Positions 35,498 to 44,422 of a stretch of 64,000 nucleotides of DNA are shown here, in pieces. Position 1 is the first letter of the stretch. Each line of letters begins with the position of its first letter. Where the stretch lies: positions 1 to 64,000 of the forward strand of contig JAITGA010000007.1 in NCBI GenBank assembly GCA_031280955.1. Direction: 5' to 3'. The notes below the pieces were generated by a model, which was given only the letters and a program-made list of their open reading frames with translations, made no database searches and was not told where the DNA came from. The stretch is from Lachnospiraceae bacterium (GTDB lineage: Bacteria > Bacillota > Clostridia > Lachnospirales > Lachnospiraceae). A program made the position numbers and the translations under genes.

Positions 35498-37174
35498 CTA
35501 CCAATACCTCCCATCACCAAGACGAAAATGAACCGCTTCCATGATATGTTCCTCTTTAATCTCGCCGCTTTCATCGAGATCGGCAATAGTTCTAGCCACT
35601 CTGAGAATACGATGATAAGCCCGTGCCGTCAGGTTCATTTTTTGAAAAATCTCCTCCAGTAAAGCCGCTTCACTCACCCCCAAACGGCAAAAAACAGTGA
35701 TATCCTTGACGGCAACGTCGGCATTGGTGCGGTATGGGGAAGCTTGATAACGCTGCGCTTGTGCTTGTCTGGCAATGTCTACTCCGTCACGCATTTCTGC
35801 GCTGGTCATCCCTGATTTACCATGCTTCAAGGCATCAATTGATGTCCGTGCCACCTCCGCACAAATATCAATACGATCAAGGATGGGTCCCGAGATCCGC
35901 GCCAGATAGCGTCTGACATCCCGCTCGGAACAGCTGCACTTGGATTGATCGGGAAAAAATCCGCAGAGACAAGGGTTCATCGCTCCTAGGAAAATGAAGT
36001 CAGCAGGATAAGTAAATGACCCTGAGGCTCTGGCAATACTGACCATCTTATCCTCAATGGGTTGGCGGAGGATTTCTATCACTTGACGGTTACATTCCGG
36101 CAATTCATCCATAAATAAAACCCCTCGATGAGCTAAGCTAACCACCCCGGGACGTGGTATCCTGCCGCCACCGGTCAATCCTTGTGCCGAGATAGTATAA
36201 TGAGGATTGAGAAACGGACGCTCCCGCATAATCGCCTGTTCAGAACTTAACAACCCGGCAATACTGTAAATTGACGAGACTTCGAGACTTTCTTCCTCGG
36301 TAAGGGGTGGCATAATCGTGGAAATACGGCGGGCAATCATCGTCTTCCCCGTCCCCGGCGGTCCAATCAGCAAAAGATGATGAAACCCTGCCGCTGCTAT
36401 CATTGCCGCTCGTTTGGCTTGCTCCTGCCCGGCAATGTCGGCGAAGTCAACGCTGGTGTCGTCCGTGGGTTCGTTCATTTGTTGCTTTGTTTTTTTATTT
36501 ACTTTATTGTTAGATTTTTCATTGATGGTTGCTGTGACAGTCATTTCCCCCTTAGCTCCCATCACTCCGGGCTTAACCATGTCGGTGTTCTTTGGCGATT
36601 GGTTTTGACTCTTTAATCTCTCATCTTCTTCCCTATCAACGTCTTTTAGACAATCACCTGCCTCTTCGCCACGTAGTATTGTCATTACCTCTGCCAGAGA
36701 TCTGACCCCATAAACCTTAACATGGGAGAAAACCTTGGCTTCATTGATGTTTTCTAACGGCACCATGAAGGTACAATAGCCTTTCTTAATCGCCTCCCTG
36801 ACAATCGGCAACACCCCACATGTCTTCTTTACCGTCCCATCAAGCCCCAACTCACCAATTACTACCATTCCTGCGGCAGCATCATCCGGTAATTCATTGG
36901 CAGCTTTCATCACCGCAACAGCGATTGGCAAATCAAAGGCTGTTCCCTCTTTTTTGATATTGGCTGGTGATAAATTGACGGTGATGTGCATGGTAGGTAT
37001 CTTGATGCCGGTATTCTTCATCGCTACCCTAACTCTTTCGGCGGCTTCCCGTACCTCTGCCGACAGTAAACCCACCATCGCAAAAGCCGGCATCCCGCCG
37101 CTTGCATTGACTTCTACCTCAACCAAATAACTATGAATCCCCAGAATCGCTCCTGAGATGATTTTTGCAAACAT
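35498..37174 (-). CDS. comM: YifB/ComM family Mg-chelatase-like AAA ATPase
   Basis: 558 residues. The N-terminal ChlI-like domain (1-165) has GAILGIHSYLVEVEVNA and TVNLSPANIKKEG. A Lys/Asn/Thr-rich linker (about 175-235) follows. The AAA module has Walker A GPPGTGKTM, Walker B LFMDELPECNR and a Cys cluster CLCGFFPDQSKCSC. The C-terminal domain has RAYHRILRVARTIADL. ComM proteins are hexameric helicases that aid branch migration in natural transformation in Gram-negatives; the role in Firmicutes is unproven. First gene of the comM-dprA pair, with its own promoter about 120 bases upstream. The linker is longer than usual. Confidence 0.92.
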   Translation of the reverse strand: MFAKIISGAILGIHSYLVEVEVNASGGMPAFAMVGLLSAEVREAAERVRVAMKNTGIKIPTMHITVNLSPANIKKEGTAFDLPIAVAVMKAANELPDDAAAGMVVIGELGLDGTVKKTCGVLPIVREAIKKGYCTFMVPLENINEAKVFSHVKVYGVRSLAEVMTILRGEEAGDCLKDVDREEDERLKSQNQSPKNTDMVKPGVMGAKGEMTVTATINEKSNNKVNKKTKQQMNEPTDDTSVDFADIAGQEQAKRAAMIAAAGFHHLLLIGPPGTGKTMIARRISTIMPPLTEEESLEVSSIYSIAGLLSSEQAIMRERPFLNPHYTISAQGLTGGGRIPRPGVVSLAHRGVLFMDELPECNRQVIEILRQPIEDKMVSIARASGSFTYPADFIFLGAMNPCLCGFFPDQSKCSCSERDVRRYLARISGPILDRIDICAEVARTSIDALKHGKSGMTSAEMRDGVDIARQAQAQRYQASPYRTNADVAVKDITVFCRLGVSEAALLEEIFQKMNLTARAYHRILRVARTIADLDESGEIKEEHIMEAVHFRLGDGRYW

Positions 37175-37292
37175 TCACTCTCCTTGAAAATTTTGACCTT
37201 AGTGTAAGAAATATCACTAAACTACCGAAATACTGATGACAGATAACTACTAGTACATAAAACTAAGAATTGTCCGATGGGACGTGTTCATT

Positions 37293-37321
37293 ACTTTAAC
37301 TCATTTACGGAAAAATTACAA
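37293..37321 (-). promoter_or_regulatory. Sigma-A promoter for comM-dprA
   Basis: Minus strand: -35 TTGTAA (37316-37321), 17-base spacer, -10 TAAAGT (37293-37298). The 303-base gap 37175-37477 is AT-rich and otherwise shows only a small dyad (TTAGTG/CACTAA) near the comM start. No open frame of note lies in it. Confidence 0.55.
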
Positions 37322-37477
37322 GAGAAAAACTGCTAAAATAGTTCACAAAAATTCTAGGGTGTTTTTTGTGGAAAACTTACAAAAAAGAAAAATAACATGC
37401 TGTTCAAGATGGAATATTAGACACTAAAAAGAGATACAGTAAAGACCAAAAACCAAACTGCTTCTTTGTCACTATAT

Positions 37478-37846
37478 TTATTCTAACTCATCAACGGTAC
37501 GGGTAACGGTATCATACACTTCAATACGGCGGGAATCTTGTTCAGGCATACCGACAAAGAACGCTCCGTACTCAAACAAACCATCTTCCTTATCTGTATT
37601 CATATCACGGGTACTGCCGGAACGAGTAATCTGAATAAAGACATGAAGCACTTCCTGTGTCCATATCCGCATATCACCCTCATATACCGATCCGATTTCA
37701 AGGCTTGCCTCACATAAAAAGCCAACACCTGTTTTGGATAAATCTACTATCGCAATCTCTATCTCCCCGCTTGACTTGTTGCCAATCGGCCATATCACTA
37801 CGTTTGTATCCAAACCCCTGCGAAAACCTTTTCTTCGTTCCTGCAT
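37478..37846 (-). CDS. PilZ domain protein (c-di-GMP receptor candidate)
   Basis: 122 residues, a stand-alone PilZ. The N-terminal RRKGFR gives the RxxxR c-di-GMP contact and IVDLSKTGVGFLC gives the D/NxSxxG motif. The remainder is the six-strand barrel, with YGAFFVGMPEQD near the end. Such proteins change shape on binding c-di-GMP and act on partners. It has its own promoter and CAAGGAG ribosome site and stands between comM and recX without operon partners. The HD-GYP phosphodiesterase at 9132 belongs to the same second-messenger system. The target process is unknown. Confidence 0.85.
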   Translation of the reverse strand: MQERRKGFRRGLDTNVVIWPIGNKSSGEIEIAIVDLSKTGVGFLCEASLEIGSVYEGDMRIWTQEVLHVFIQITRSGSTRDMNTDKEDGLFEYGAFFVGMPEQDSRRIEVYDTVTRTVDELE

Positions 37847-37882
37847 AAGTCACTCCTTGATAGATATTTATGTCCTATGCCT

Positions 37883-37912
37883 AGTATAACACAGATAGGT
37901 AATTTATGTAAA
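37883..37912 (-). promoter_or_regulatory. Probable promoter for the PilZ gene
   Basis: Minus strand: -35 TTTACA (37907-37912), 18-base spacer, -10 TATACT (37883-37888), about 30 bases before the PilZ start codon. Confidence 0.5.
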
Positions 37913-37953
37913 TTTGTAATTTAGTCCTATATAACCGTCCTATACATAAATAA

Positions 37954-38613
37954 CTAACAAGCTCCCATCAATCGTCTAATCGTATCAATAGAGTAACCAC
38001 GGCGGCAAAGAGAGGCAAAAACACGTTGTTTTTCCTTGATACTGGCGTTTTCATTTTCGTACCTTTGCTTTTCCAACCACTTAGATATTTGTGTTTGCTC
38101 CAGCTCTTCACGAACGATATCGTCATAGAGCGATGCATAGATGGTATTGGTCATTTCCCGTTCGATACCTTTTGCATAGAGTTTTTGTGTTATCTTTTCA
38201 TGACTTTTAATTTGATGGTAATACTCAATATAATCACGGACATATTGCTCATCATCGAGATAGTTATATTGGCGCAGATACTCAATCGCTACTTCAATGA
38301 CGGCAGGTGGGTACTCTGTGTTTTCTAGCTTTATCCTTATTTCTTTTTCCGTATAACGACGACTCTTTAACAGATGTAAGGCTCGTGATTTTGCCCGCTT
38401 CGGGAGGAGCTTTTCATGGATTTCTGTATACGCCGCCGCGGTAATCTCATCCCCGACAGCCAATTTATAGAGGACAAGCTCGCCCTTGTATAAAACAAAG
38501 GCGAACTCATCATTGATAAAGATACGAAAGCGGGAAGACTTGGTTACGGCTTTCGCAGAAGTGGTTATCGCAGGACGATTTTCAAAAAGCGGTACAATAG
38601 CCGTGACTATCAT
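37954..38613 (-). CDS. recX: Regulatory protein RecX
   Basis: 219 residues, made of three-helix RecX repeats: ALHLLKSRRYTEKEIRIKL, then IEYLRQYNYLDDEQYVRDYIEY, then KLYAKGIEREMTN. RecX binds along RecA filaments and limits their activity. The start chosen has GAGGAAAGT directly before the ATG and lies 49 bases after the recA stop; longer in-frame starts overlap recA and lack a ribosome site. The adjacency to recA is the classic arrangement, and it is probably co-expressed under the SOS promoter upstream of recA. Confidence 0.9.
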   Translation of the reverse strand: MIVTAIVPLFENRPAITTSAKAVTKSSRFRIFINDEFAFVLYKGELVLYKLAVGDEITAAAYTEIHEKLLPKRAKSRALHLLKSRRYTEKEIRIKLENTEYPPAVIEVAIEYLRQYNYLDDEQYVRDYIEYYHQIKSHEKITQKLYAKGIEREMTNTIYASLYDDIVREELEQTQISKWLEKQRYENENASIKEKQRVFASLCRRGYSIDTIRRLMGAC

Positions 38614-38662
38614 ACTTTCCTCAAGACTATTGCTCGATAAGTGAAATCTCTCATCTTCGCCG

Positions 38663-39688
38663 TCATCCTTCCTCGATATCACTTCCCTTTCGTTCATGTA
38701 AACCAAAATGCTCCCTCACCTTTTCTTCCACCTCGGCACAAATAGCCGGGTTTTCCTTTAGATAATGCTTTGCATTCTCACGTCCCTGACCAATCTTGGT
38801 CCCTTCATATGAGTACCATGCACCACCCTTGGAAATAACATTAGCATTAGCGGCTAAATCAAGGATATCACCAGTTCTGGAAATACCCTCGCCGAAGACA
38901 ATATCAAACTCCGCTTCCTTAAACGGCGGGGCTATCTTGTTCTTCACTACTTTCACCCGCGTACGGTTGCCGACGACATCACCGCTTTGCTTCAAAGCTT
39001 CAATACGGCGAACATCGAGACGGACTGATGAATAGAACTTGAGTGCTCGTCCTCCTGTCGTTGTTTCGGGATTGCCGAACATTACCCCCAGCTTTTCCCG
39101 TAGTTGGTTAATGAAAATCACGGTACAGTTCGACTTGGAAATAACCGCCGTCAACTTGCGCAGGGCTTGTGACATCAACCGTGCCTGTAATCCCATATGA
39201 GCATCACCCATGTCACCGTCTATCTCCTGACGAGGCACCAACGCCGCCACTGAGTCAACAACGACAATATCTATTGCCCCTGAACGTACCATCGTTTCGG
39301 CGATTTCCAATCCCTGCTCGCCGGTGTCGGGTTGTGATATATAAAGATTGTCCACATCAACACCGATGTTCCTCGCATATACAGGGTCAAGGGCGTGTTC
39401 TGCATCAATGAATCCGGCTATACCCCCGCGTTTTTGCACCTCGGCAATCATATGGAGGGTGACAGTAGTTTTCCCGCTTGCCTCCGGCCCGTATATCTCT
39501 ACTATCCGTCCTTTGGGTATCCCCCCCAAACCAAGTGCGAGGTCAAGGCTAAGCGAACCCGTCGGAACAGTCTCAATGTTCATCTGCGCCGCCGGATCAC
39601 CAAGCTTCATAACTGCGCCTTTGCCGAATTGCTTCTCAATTTGGCTCATCGCTGCTTCTAAAGCCTTTAATTTCTCTTCTCTTTCCAT
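38663..39688 (-). CDS. recA: Recombinase RecA
   Basis: 341 residues, full length. Seen are Walker [10 protein letters not shown], the conserved MKLGD near the N-terminus, [10 protein letters not shown], the L1 region [15 protein letters not shown], the L2 region [18 protein letters not shown], and a short acidic C-terminus (SDIEEG). RecA forms filaments on single-stranded DNA, drives strand exchange and triggers LexA self-cleavage. It has a near-consensus promoter with two LexA-type boxes. recX follows. No lexA gene is present in the window. Confidence 0.98.
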   Translation of the reverse strand: MEREEKLKALEAAMSQIEKQFGKGAVMKLGDPAAQMNIETVPTGSLSLDLALGLGGIPKGRIVEIYGPEASGKTTVTLHMIAEVQKRGGIAGFIDAEHALDPVYARNIGVDVDNLYISQPDTGEQGLEIAETMVRSGAIDIVVVDSVAALVPRQEIDGDMGDAHMGLQARLMSQALRKLTAVISKSNCTVIFINQLREKLGVMFGNPETTTGGRALKFYSSVRLDVRRIEALKQSGDVVGNRTRVKVVKNKIAPPFKEAEFDIVFGEGISRTGDILDLAANANVISKGGAWYSYEGTKIGQGRENAKHYLKENPAICAEVEEKVREHFGLHERKGSDIEEG

Positions 39689-39712
39689 GATAATTTCCTT
39701 TCATGTCAGTTG

Positions 39713-39726
39713 CGAACACTTGTTCT
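39713..39726. promoter_or_regulatory. LexA (SOS) box, downstream site
   Basis: CGAACACTTGTTCT matches the Gram-positive CGAAC-N4-GTTC consensus. It sits just downstream of the -10 element of recA, covering the likely transcription start. Confidence 0.8.
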
Positions 39727-39732
39727 TATATC

Positions 39733-39761
39733 AATATAAAACAAATGTTCGTATTTGTCAA
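39733..39761 (-). promoter_or_regulatory. Sigma-A promoter of recA
   Basis: Minus strand: perfect -35 TTGACA (39756-39761), 17-base spacer, -10 TATATT (39733-39738). One LexA-type box fills most of the spacer and a second follows the -10, so LexA should block the polymerase directly. Confidence 0.85.
39738..39751. promoter_or_regulatory. LexA (SOS) box within the recA promoter spacer
   Basis: On the minus strand CGAACATTTGTTTT, a slightly degenerate CGAAC-N4-GTTY site, lying between the -35 and -10 elements. Confidence 0.7.
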
Positions 39762-39929
39762 CAGTTATTTTCTTTTTTTTCAGATTATTTTCACACAGGT
39801 GAAACGAACTTCTTAATATAAAGATTATAGAGTTTATCAGCCTCATTGGATAGAGCATACCACAAATTACATCAAAAATCAATAAGCGATTTGAAAGGGG
39901 TAATGCGGGGATAATGCGGAAGTAAGTTG

Positions 39930-41279
39930 CTAGTCAGCTCCGAAACCACCAAGAGGAGCGTCCCAACTCTCTAATTCTCCGGTAACGGTGAATGCCACTT
40001 TAGCAACCAGTGTAACATCAGAACGCTCGCCATCCCAAGTATAAAGCCGTACCTCGTAACTGCCGCTTATCTGCGGGTTGAGTAATGTATGAGTAGAATT
40101 GCCCGGAGGCACCGTCGAAATTCTTGTCCCCGCAGATGTAGGATTACTGCTATGTGCTGCTCCCGACTCAAACATCAGCAATTCTGAATATTGATGTAAT
40201 CCCGTTATTGTTACAATCATTTCTTCCTTTACATCGTATGTGAGCTTATCAAGCGTAAGCGTAACTTGTGCCGGCGAACCACCGGATGAAGCCGGGGGTA
40301 GTGTCGCTATAGGCGGTTGTGGTGTCACTGTAGTTGACGCTGTGGTAAATAATAGCGAATCATAGAATGCGTGGTCGAAATTTATATCGCCCGCACTATA
40401 GAGGCGCACTTCAAAACTTCCATCGTTTGTAGGCGCGGTTAATTCAAAAGAACCCGAACCGGGCATTGTAAAATTATGCACTTGATAGGGACTGTATGAA
40501 TTATAAGGCGCACCCACATCATAAATAGCCACGAACGCTCCGTTGGCAACCCATTCTGATGTTATTTCTGTTACTGTCACCTGTATCGTTTCACCCACTT
40601 CGAAAGTGGATTTATCGAGAGACATAGATATCGTACCGTCTGATGGTGGCGTGACTGCGGCTGTTTGGGGGGTAATAGGGATTTGCCAATCATCATATAT
40701 CTGCTCCGGGATATTCAAAATAATTATTTCTGCTTCTGTAACGTCAGCCCAATTAAAAGCCGTCTCGCTCGGAATATCGAATCCCCATATTATGGTCTGC
40801 CCCGATACTTGCGCCGAAGCATTTCCTAAAAACACATTATCATGCGGGAGTACATGAAACACGTTTGCGTCCATATAGTTAAATGTGATTTCGTTGTTTG
40901 ACGCGAATTGCCCCTGCCCATTTGTCCATGTAACGCTTATCATAATATTGGCGGGTTTTAATTCAACCAACCACATATACATCAAATCATCAGCAGCGGG
41001 AATGGAATCCGATGTCGCGGGGTAAGAGGAGCGTAAGTGGGGGTCTGTCAATCTGATTTCGCCGGAGCGTTCTCCTGTTTGGATAACCTCAATATTATAT
41101 CCGTCAGATAAGTTGTATGTACCTGATGTGTCTTGTGTTTGCAAAACAGTTGCTTGCGACGAAGAGTCCGATGGTGGCGGTTCGATGCCGTCTGGTAATA
41201 TTGTTTTACCGCAAGCCGCCGTTGAAGTCATAAGTAAAGCTATGACATGAATAAGAATAAATATTTTCGCCTTTTTCAT
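39930..41279 (-). CDS. Lipoprotein with two beta-sandwich repeats (paralogue 1)
   Basis: 449 residues. The signal sequence MKKAKIFILIHVIALL ends in STAAC, giving a lipidated Cys at residue 23. A Pro/Ser linker (DGIEPPPSDSSSQ) leads to a unique middle, then two copies of a beta-sandwich-like unit: MSLDKSTFEVGETIQVTVT...GSFEVRLYS and LTLDKLTYDVKEEMIVTIT...GSYEVRLYT. The paralogues at 41543 and 44423 have one unit each. GAGGAG lies 9 bases before the ATG chosen; a start 10 codons earlier has none. The unit resembles bacterial Ig-like or adhesin modules, but I cannot name the family. A role on the outer face of the membrane, perhaps binding polysaccharide or protein, is inferred. Confidence 0.65.
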   Translation of the reverse strand: MKKAKIFILIHVIALLMTSTAACGKTILPDGIEPPPSDSSSQATVLQTQDTSGTYNLSDGYNIEVIQTGERSGEIRLTDPHLRSSYPATSDSIPAADDLMYMWLVELKPANIMISVTWTNGQGQFASNNEITFNYMDANVFHVLPHDNVFLGNASAQVSGQTIIWGFDIPSETAFNWADVTEAEIIILNIPEQIYDDWQIPITPQTAAVTPPSDGTISMSLDKSTFEVGETIQVTVTEITSEWVANGAFVAIYDVGAPYNSYSPYQVHNFTMPGSGSFELTAPTNDGSFEVRLYSAGDINFDHAFYDSLLFTTASTTVTPQPPIATLPPASSGGSPAQVTLTLDKLTYDVKEEMIVTITGLHQYSELLMFESGAAHSSNPTSAGTRISTVPPGNSTHTLLNPQISGSYEVRLYTWDGERSDVTLVAKVAFTVTGELESWDAPLGGFGAD

Positions 41280-41314
41280 AGTGGGTTGCTCCTCTTTTGT
41301 AGATAACAACTCTG

Positions 41315-41343
41315 ATTATATCATAATCGGAAACCTAGAACAA
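41315..41343 (-). promoter_or_regulatory. Promoter of lipoprotein paralogue 1
   Basis: Minus strand: -35 TTGTTC, 17-base spacer, -10 TATAAT. The -10 lies in a dyad GATTAT-N3-ATAATC. The same promoter and dyad recur before paralogues 2 and 3. Confidence 0.75.
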
Positions 41344-41482
41344 TGGAGCGCATATTCCCGGACAGGACAAATTGTACACCTAAGCGCACTCCCCATAATC
41401 TGCCGTTCCCACTATTCAGACTGTCAAGGAGCGGGTAGTATTCTTCCGCAAAGTGCGGGAGGATATGGAGTTATAAAAGAGC

Positions 41483-41517
41483 AATGGAGTTCTGACCAAG
41501 TTGGCTAGAACTCCATT
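41483..41517. terminator. Probable terminator after lipoprotein paralogue 2
   Basis: Perfect 11-base arms AATGGAGTTCT (41483-41493) and AGAACTCCATT (41507-41517), with CCAA/TTGG pairing in the loop. On the minus strand it begins 25 bases after the paralogue 2 stop and is followed by GCTCTTTTAT, a modest T-rich tail. Confidence 0.55.
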
Positions 41518-41542
41518 GGGATTAGGTAATGCAGATACTATA

Positions 41543-42484
41543 TTAGCCGGGGCCGAGCAATGGCTTTTCGGGTGCTGGTTCGCCAGTAGTGGTGAATGGT
41601 ACGCTCTTAACAAATGTGAAGACATTTGTAGAGCCATCGGGTTGGAGTACATAAGTATAAAGCCGCATTTCGTAACTGCCAGCCAAAGGTGCGGTAAGCG
41701 TTATAGTGAAACTACCTGTATTACGCCCAATGCCACTCTTGCCACCGCCATAAAGCTCATCATGTGATGCACCTGCATAAACAATTTGCACAAACGCTGA
41801 ACCACCCACCATCTGCTCTGTTATTCCCGAAAGTGATACTACTATGTTTTCACCAAATTCATAAGAAGACTTATCAAGTGAGATACTCACATCTGTAAAA
41901 TCTGGCATTGTTTGCGCAGGCGGTGCCGATAAAGTAAGAGGCGGAGTTGCGGGTGTTGATGAATCAGGGGGAGACGTAGCTGCAAGAGGTTCATAGCCGG
42001 GAATTATTGTTTCAGATTGAGATATAAGTCCGACCCCTTTATACCTAAAGTGCAAAGTATATGTTCCAACTTCATGAAGAGGAGAACTAAATTTTATGTT
42101 ATAGTTTGTGTTACCTGTTCGGGTAACAAAAAGGTTTTCTATATCATTTTCAAAATATGAAGATGGTATAGCTGTTTTTATCCCGTCTTTTTCCAATGCA
42201 AAATCTGAAAGGTCACTCAAATTTATATCTTCTTGCTCTCCCTCAAAAACAATAGTAAATCCTAAGAATACTGTAAAACCATCATCAGAACCGTCACCAA
42301 AAAACAAAGTTCTTAAGTAATTATCAACTACAGAATTGTCTATGTCTTGTGTGGATTGCAAAACAGGGCTTTGCGGCGAGCCCGATGGCGGCGGTTCGAT
42401 GCCATCTGGTAATATATTACCGCAAGCCGCCGTTGAAGTTATAAGTAAAGCTATGACAAGAATAAGTATTTTCGCCTTTTTCAT
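41543..42484 (-). CDS. Lipoprotein with one beta-sandwich repeat (paralogue 2)
   Basis: 313 residues. The leader MKKAKILILVIALLI and lipobox STAAC (Cys 21) are nearly identical to those of the other two paralogues, as is the following GNILPDGIEPPPSG. The middle (about 45-170) is unlike the others. A Pro/Thr/Ala-rich linker follows, then one beta-sandwich-like unit with ISLDKSSYEFGENIVVSLS and GSYEMRLYT, ending in VPFTTTGE. The shared ends with a different middle suggest duplication followed by replacement or fast divergence of the central region. It has its own promoter and a probable terminator. Function unknown. Confidence 0.65.
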   Translation of the reverse strand: MKKAKILILVIALLITSTAACGNILPDGIEPPPSGSPQSPVLQSTQDIDNSVVDNYLRTLFFGDGSDDGFTVFLGFTIVFEGEQEDINLSDLSDFALEKDGIKTAIPSSYFENDIENLFVTRTGNTNYNIKFSSPLHEVGTYTLHFRYKGVGLISQSETIIPGYEPLAATSPPDSSTPATPPLTLSAPPAQTMPDFTDVSISLDKSSYEFGENIVVSLSGITEQMVGGSAFVQIVYAGASHDELYGGGKSGIGRNTGSFTITLTAPLAGSYEMRLYTYVLQPDGSTNVFTFVKSVPFTTTGEPAPEKPLLGPG

Positions 42485-42519
42485 AGTGGGTTATTCTCCT
42501 TTTGTATATAACAACTCTG

Positions 42520-42548
42520 ATTATACCATAATCGGAAACCTAGAACAA
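42520..42548 (-). promoter_or_regulatory. Promoter of lipoprotein paralogue 2
   Basis: Minus strand: -35 TTGTTC (42543-42548), 17-base spacer, -10 TATAAT (42520-42525), in the same conserved context and dyad as paralogue 1. Confidence 0.75.
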
Positions 42549-42651
42549 TGGAGCGTATAATCCGTCTTTACGACTATTCAAACCGTCTAGGAGCGAGTAG
42601 TATTCTTCCACAGAGGGAGCAGAATATAGAATGGAAAAGGCACGCTCCACA

Positions 42652-42874
42652 TCAGAGCCATTTATCGCTAACCATCAAATTGCCCTCATGTAAATCGCCA
42701 TGTATAAAACTTTGTGGACGGTTGGACAGCAGGTTTTAATTGCGTTCAAGAAGACACGCGAAGAAGCATATGCTGACCATCAGCGATTTTTATAGAGCTT
42801 TTCTTATCGTCCGACCAGCCTTTATAGATTAGTTCGATTTCCATAAATTTATCGTATCCGGGAATATCGTACAT
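42652..42874 (-). pseudogene. Decayed aminoglycoside/choline-type phosphotransferase (APH) gene
   Basis: Two pieces of one APH-like protein remain. The first 42 codons (42746-42874) read MYDIPGYDKFMEIELIYKGW and then DDKKSSIKI...LLRV, matching the N-lobe Gly/Lys strands of APH enzymes, and end in TGA. In another frame (42652-42735) follows NRPQSFIHGDLHEGNLMV, which holds the catalytic Brenner motif HGDxHxxN, and again a stop. About 130 residues that should separate them are missing, so the gene has an internal deletion plus a frameshift. Its ATG directly follows the stop of the ATP-binding protein gene (TAAATG), so it was once the next gene in that operon. Substrate of the ancestor unknown. 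Confidence 0.8.
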
Positions 42875-44236
42875 TTAATCGACATCCCTTGTTTTTATAA
42901 CCCAATCACCATTCTTATCTGCGCCTTCACGGTCGATAAATTCGGTTTCTTTGAGTTTTTTTATGTTATTCCAAATGTTTCGCTCTGTGATACCTATTTC
43001 AACAGATAGCATTTCTGCGGTAATGCTTGGATTTTTAATCATCAAAGCGATTATCTTTTTTTGCGACTTGTTCAACTTGATATTTACCCTGTCGTTTACC
43101 CTGATGTTTACCCTGTCGTTTGCGATGACGTTTTCATCACTGTAAAACGTAACTCGCAGACCGTTACCCTCTCCGATAATTTCAAACTGCGGTTTCGGTT
43201 TCCCTGCATCCACATTAGAATTTACTATTTTTTCAATGCCGCGTCCCCATGCTTCGGTCATGCCGGAACGGAAAAACACCCTCGCAATTTCGGGATTATG
43301 CGGCGTTGAGGTACGTGTCGCAAGCAGTTTTTCAACCGTCCAATTTGCGGGAAAACTACTGCTGTTAAAAATTATAGTTTTATCGTCATATACTCTTATT
43401 TGAATAGGGTTGCCGGAAGCATAATCCTTGTGGACGATGGCGTTCAAAACTGCTTCGCGCATAGCATCACGATTGACAGGATAGGTTTCTATCCTTTGCA
43501 ATCCTTGATAGCTGATAATGCCTTTGAAATATTTATCAAACAACATATCAACGACTTTATCGGGCATTGTTATCAACGGTCCGTTTATTTCGTCTTGGAA
43601 CACCAAATCATCATCCGTTTTGAAATAGCCTATTTTTACATATGCACCTGTTACCCATTTTTCGGGGTCATCATGGAAACATAATATCGCCGCGCGTTTG
43701 AGATATTTGCCGTCAAATAATTTCAACATATCGACAAGCTGTTCATCGGTAATTTCCAAGTCCTCAGCGGTAAGCCTGTTACGCGCAAGAGCCTTTTTAC
43801 GAAAATCACGGAACGCCACAATATCTAAATCGGGTGCGTTCACATGGGGTACAGGCGCAGAATCCCATGTGCGTCCGTATTTACGCATTATAAATTCGTC
43901 CAACGCTATGCCTGTTAATTCCTGCGTTGTACTGCCGGAACGGATATAATATTTCCCCCGATAACTAATGGGGTTAGGATATTGCATTACATCAATCGCT
44001 ATAAAGGGCAAATTGTTTTCAAAGAGCAGGTTTACTTCGGGAATAATTCCCATCGTAGCCTTGATTTTATTGGGCAAGTCATCCAACAATTTATGAGGAT
44101 TTGTAAGACCGATAACATTTCCGTTATCGTCTTTTCCGATTTCCAAACGTCCGCCCAGTGCGTTAGCAAAACCGCATATCCATTTCAAAAATTCATCATC
44201 CCATTTTGATTTCCAATCAATCACTTGATGTTCCAT
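42875..44236 (-). CDS. AlbA_2/Schlafen-type ATP-binding transcriptional regulator
   Basis: 453 residues. The N-terminal AlbA_2 (Schlafen AAA_4) domain has EFLKWICGFANALGGRLEIGKDDNG and ISYRGKYYIRSGSTTQEL. The middle (about 255-380) is a GHKL-like ATP-binding region with REAVLNAIVHKDY, FNSSSFPANWT and TEAWGRGIEKI. The C-terminus holds a winged helix preceded by NDRVNIRVNDRVNIKLN. Such proteins are usually DNA-binding regulators of unknown signal, often on mobile islands. AGGAGG precedes this ATG; the longer frame is rejected. A remnant HTH gene overlaps its start and a broken APH gene follows its stop, so the trio looks like an inserted cassette inside the lipoprotein block. Confidence 0.85.
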   Translation of the reverse strand: MEHQVIDWKSKWDDEFLKWICGFANALGGRLEIGKDDNGNVIGLTNPHKLLDDLPNKIKATMGIIPEVNLLFENNLPFIAIDVMQYPNPISYRGKYYIRSGSTTQELTGIALDEFIMRKYGRTWDSAPVPHVNAPDLDIVAFRDFRKKALARNRLTAEDLEITDEQLVDMLKLFDGKYLKRAAILCFHDDPEKWVTGAYVKIGYFKTDDDLVFQDEINGPLITMPDKVVDMLFDKYFKGIISYQGLQRIETYPVNRDAMREAVLNAIVHKDYASGNPIQIRVYDDKTIIFNSSSFPANWTVEKLLATRTSTPHNPEIARVFFRSGMTEAWGRGIEKIVNSNVDAGKPKPQFEIIGEGNGLRVTFYSDENVIANDRVNIRVNDRVNIKLNKSQKKIIALMIKNPSITAEMLSVEIGITERNIWNNIKKLKETEFIDREGADKNGDWVIKTRDVD

Positions 44237-44360
44237 TGCGATTTGCCTCCTTTTCGCTTTCAATTTTCGGTTTTCGCCCGTTATTCTTTCTGCTATCAGA
44301 CGGCTTTGGTGTGCCTTTCGGGATGAGCCAACCACGCTTCAACCTTACTACACCCTCTAC
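44217..44360 (-). pseudogene. C-terminal remnant of a small HTH (excisionase-like) gene
   Basis: An open frame of 47 codons without a start reads VVRLKRGWLIPKGTPKPSD, then RKNNGRKPK, and ends 19 bases inside the ATP-binding protein gene. The WLIPKGTPKPSDxR pattern is typical of the end of small helix-turn-helix DNA-binding proteins common in Clostridia (recollection). An in-frame stop lies just upstream, and no HTH sequence remains. The ribosome site of the ATP-binding gene lies within it, suggesting the two were once translationally coupled. Called a 5'-truncated relic. Confidence 0.5.
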
Positions 44361-44422
44361 TTACCCATTAGCACATAAGGCTTGCACTCGCCTGAATGTT
44401 TATGTAGTTCGCTTTTGCTGCA

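Noticed and set aside
38614-38706. Upstream recX starts overlapping recA
   Set aside because: Neither in-frame ATG has a ribosome site, while GAGGAAAGT lies directly before the ATG at 38613.
44237-44335. A longer start for the ATP-binding regulator gene
   Set aside because: AGGAGG is placed correctly for the ATG at 44236, and the upstream part reads as the tail of another gene in a different frame.
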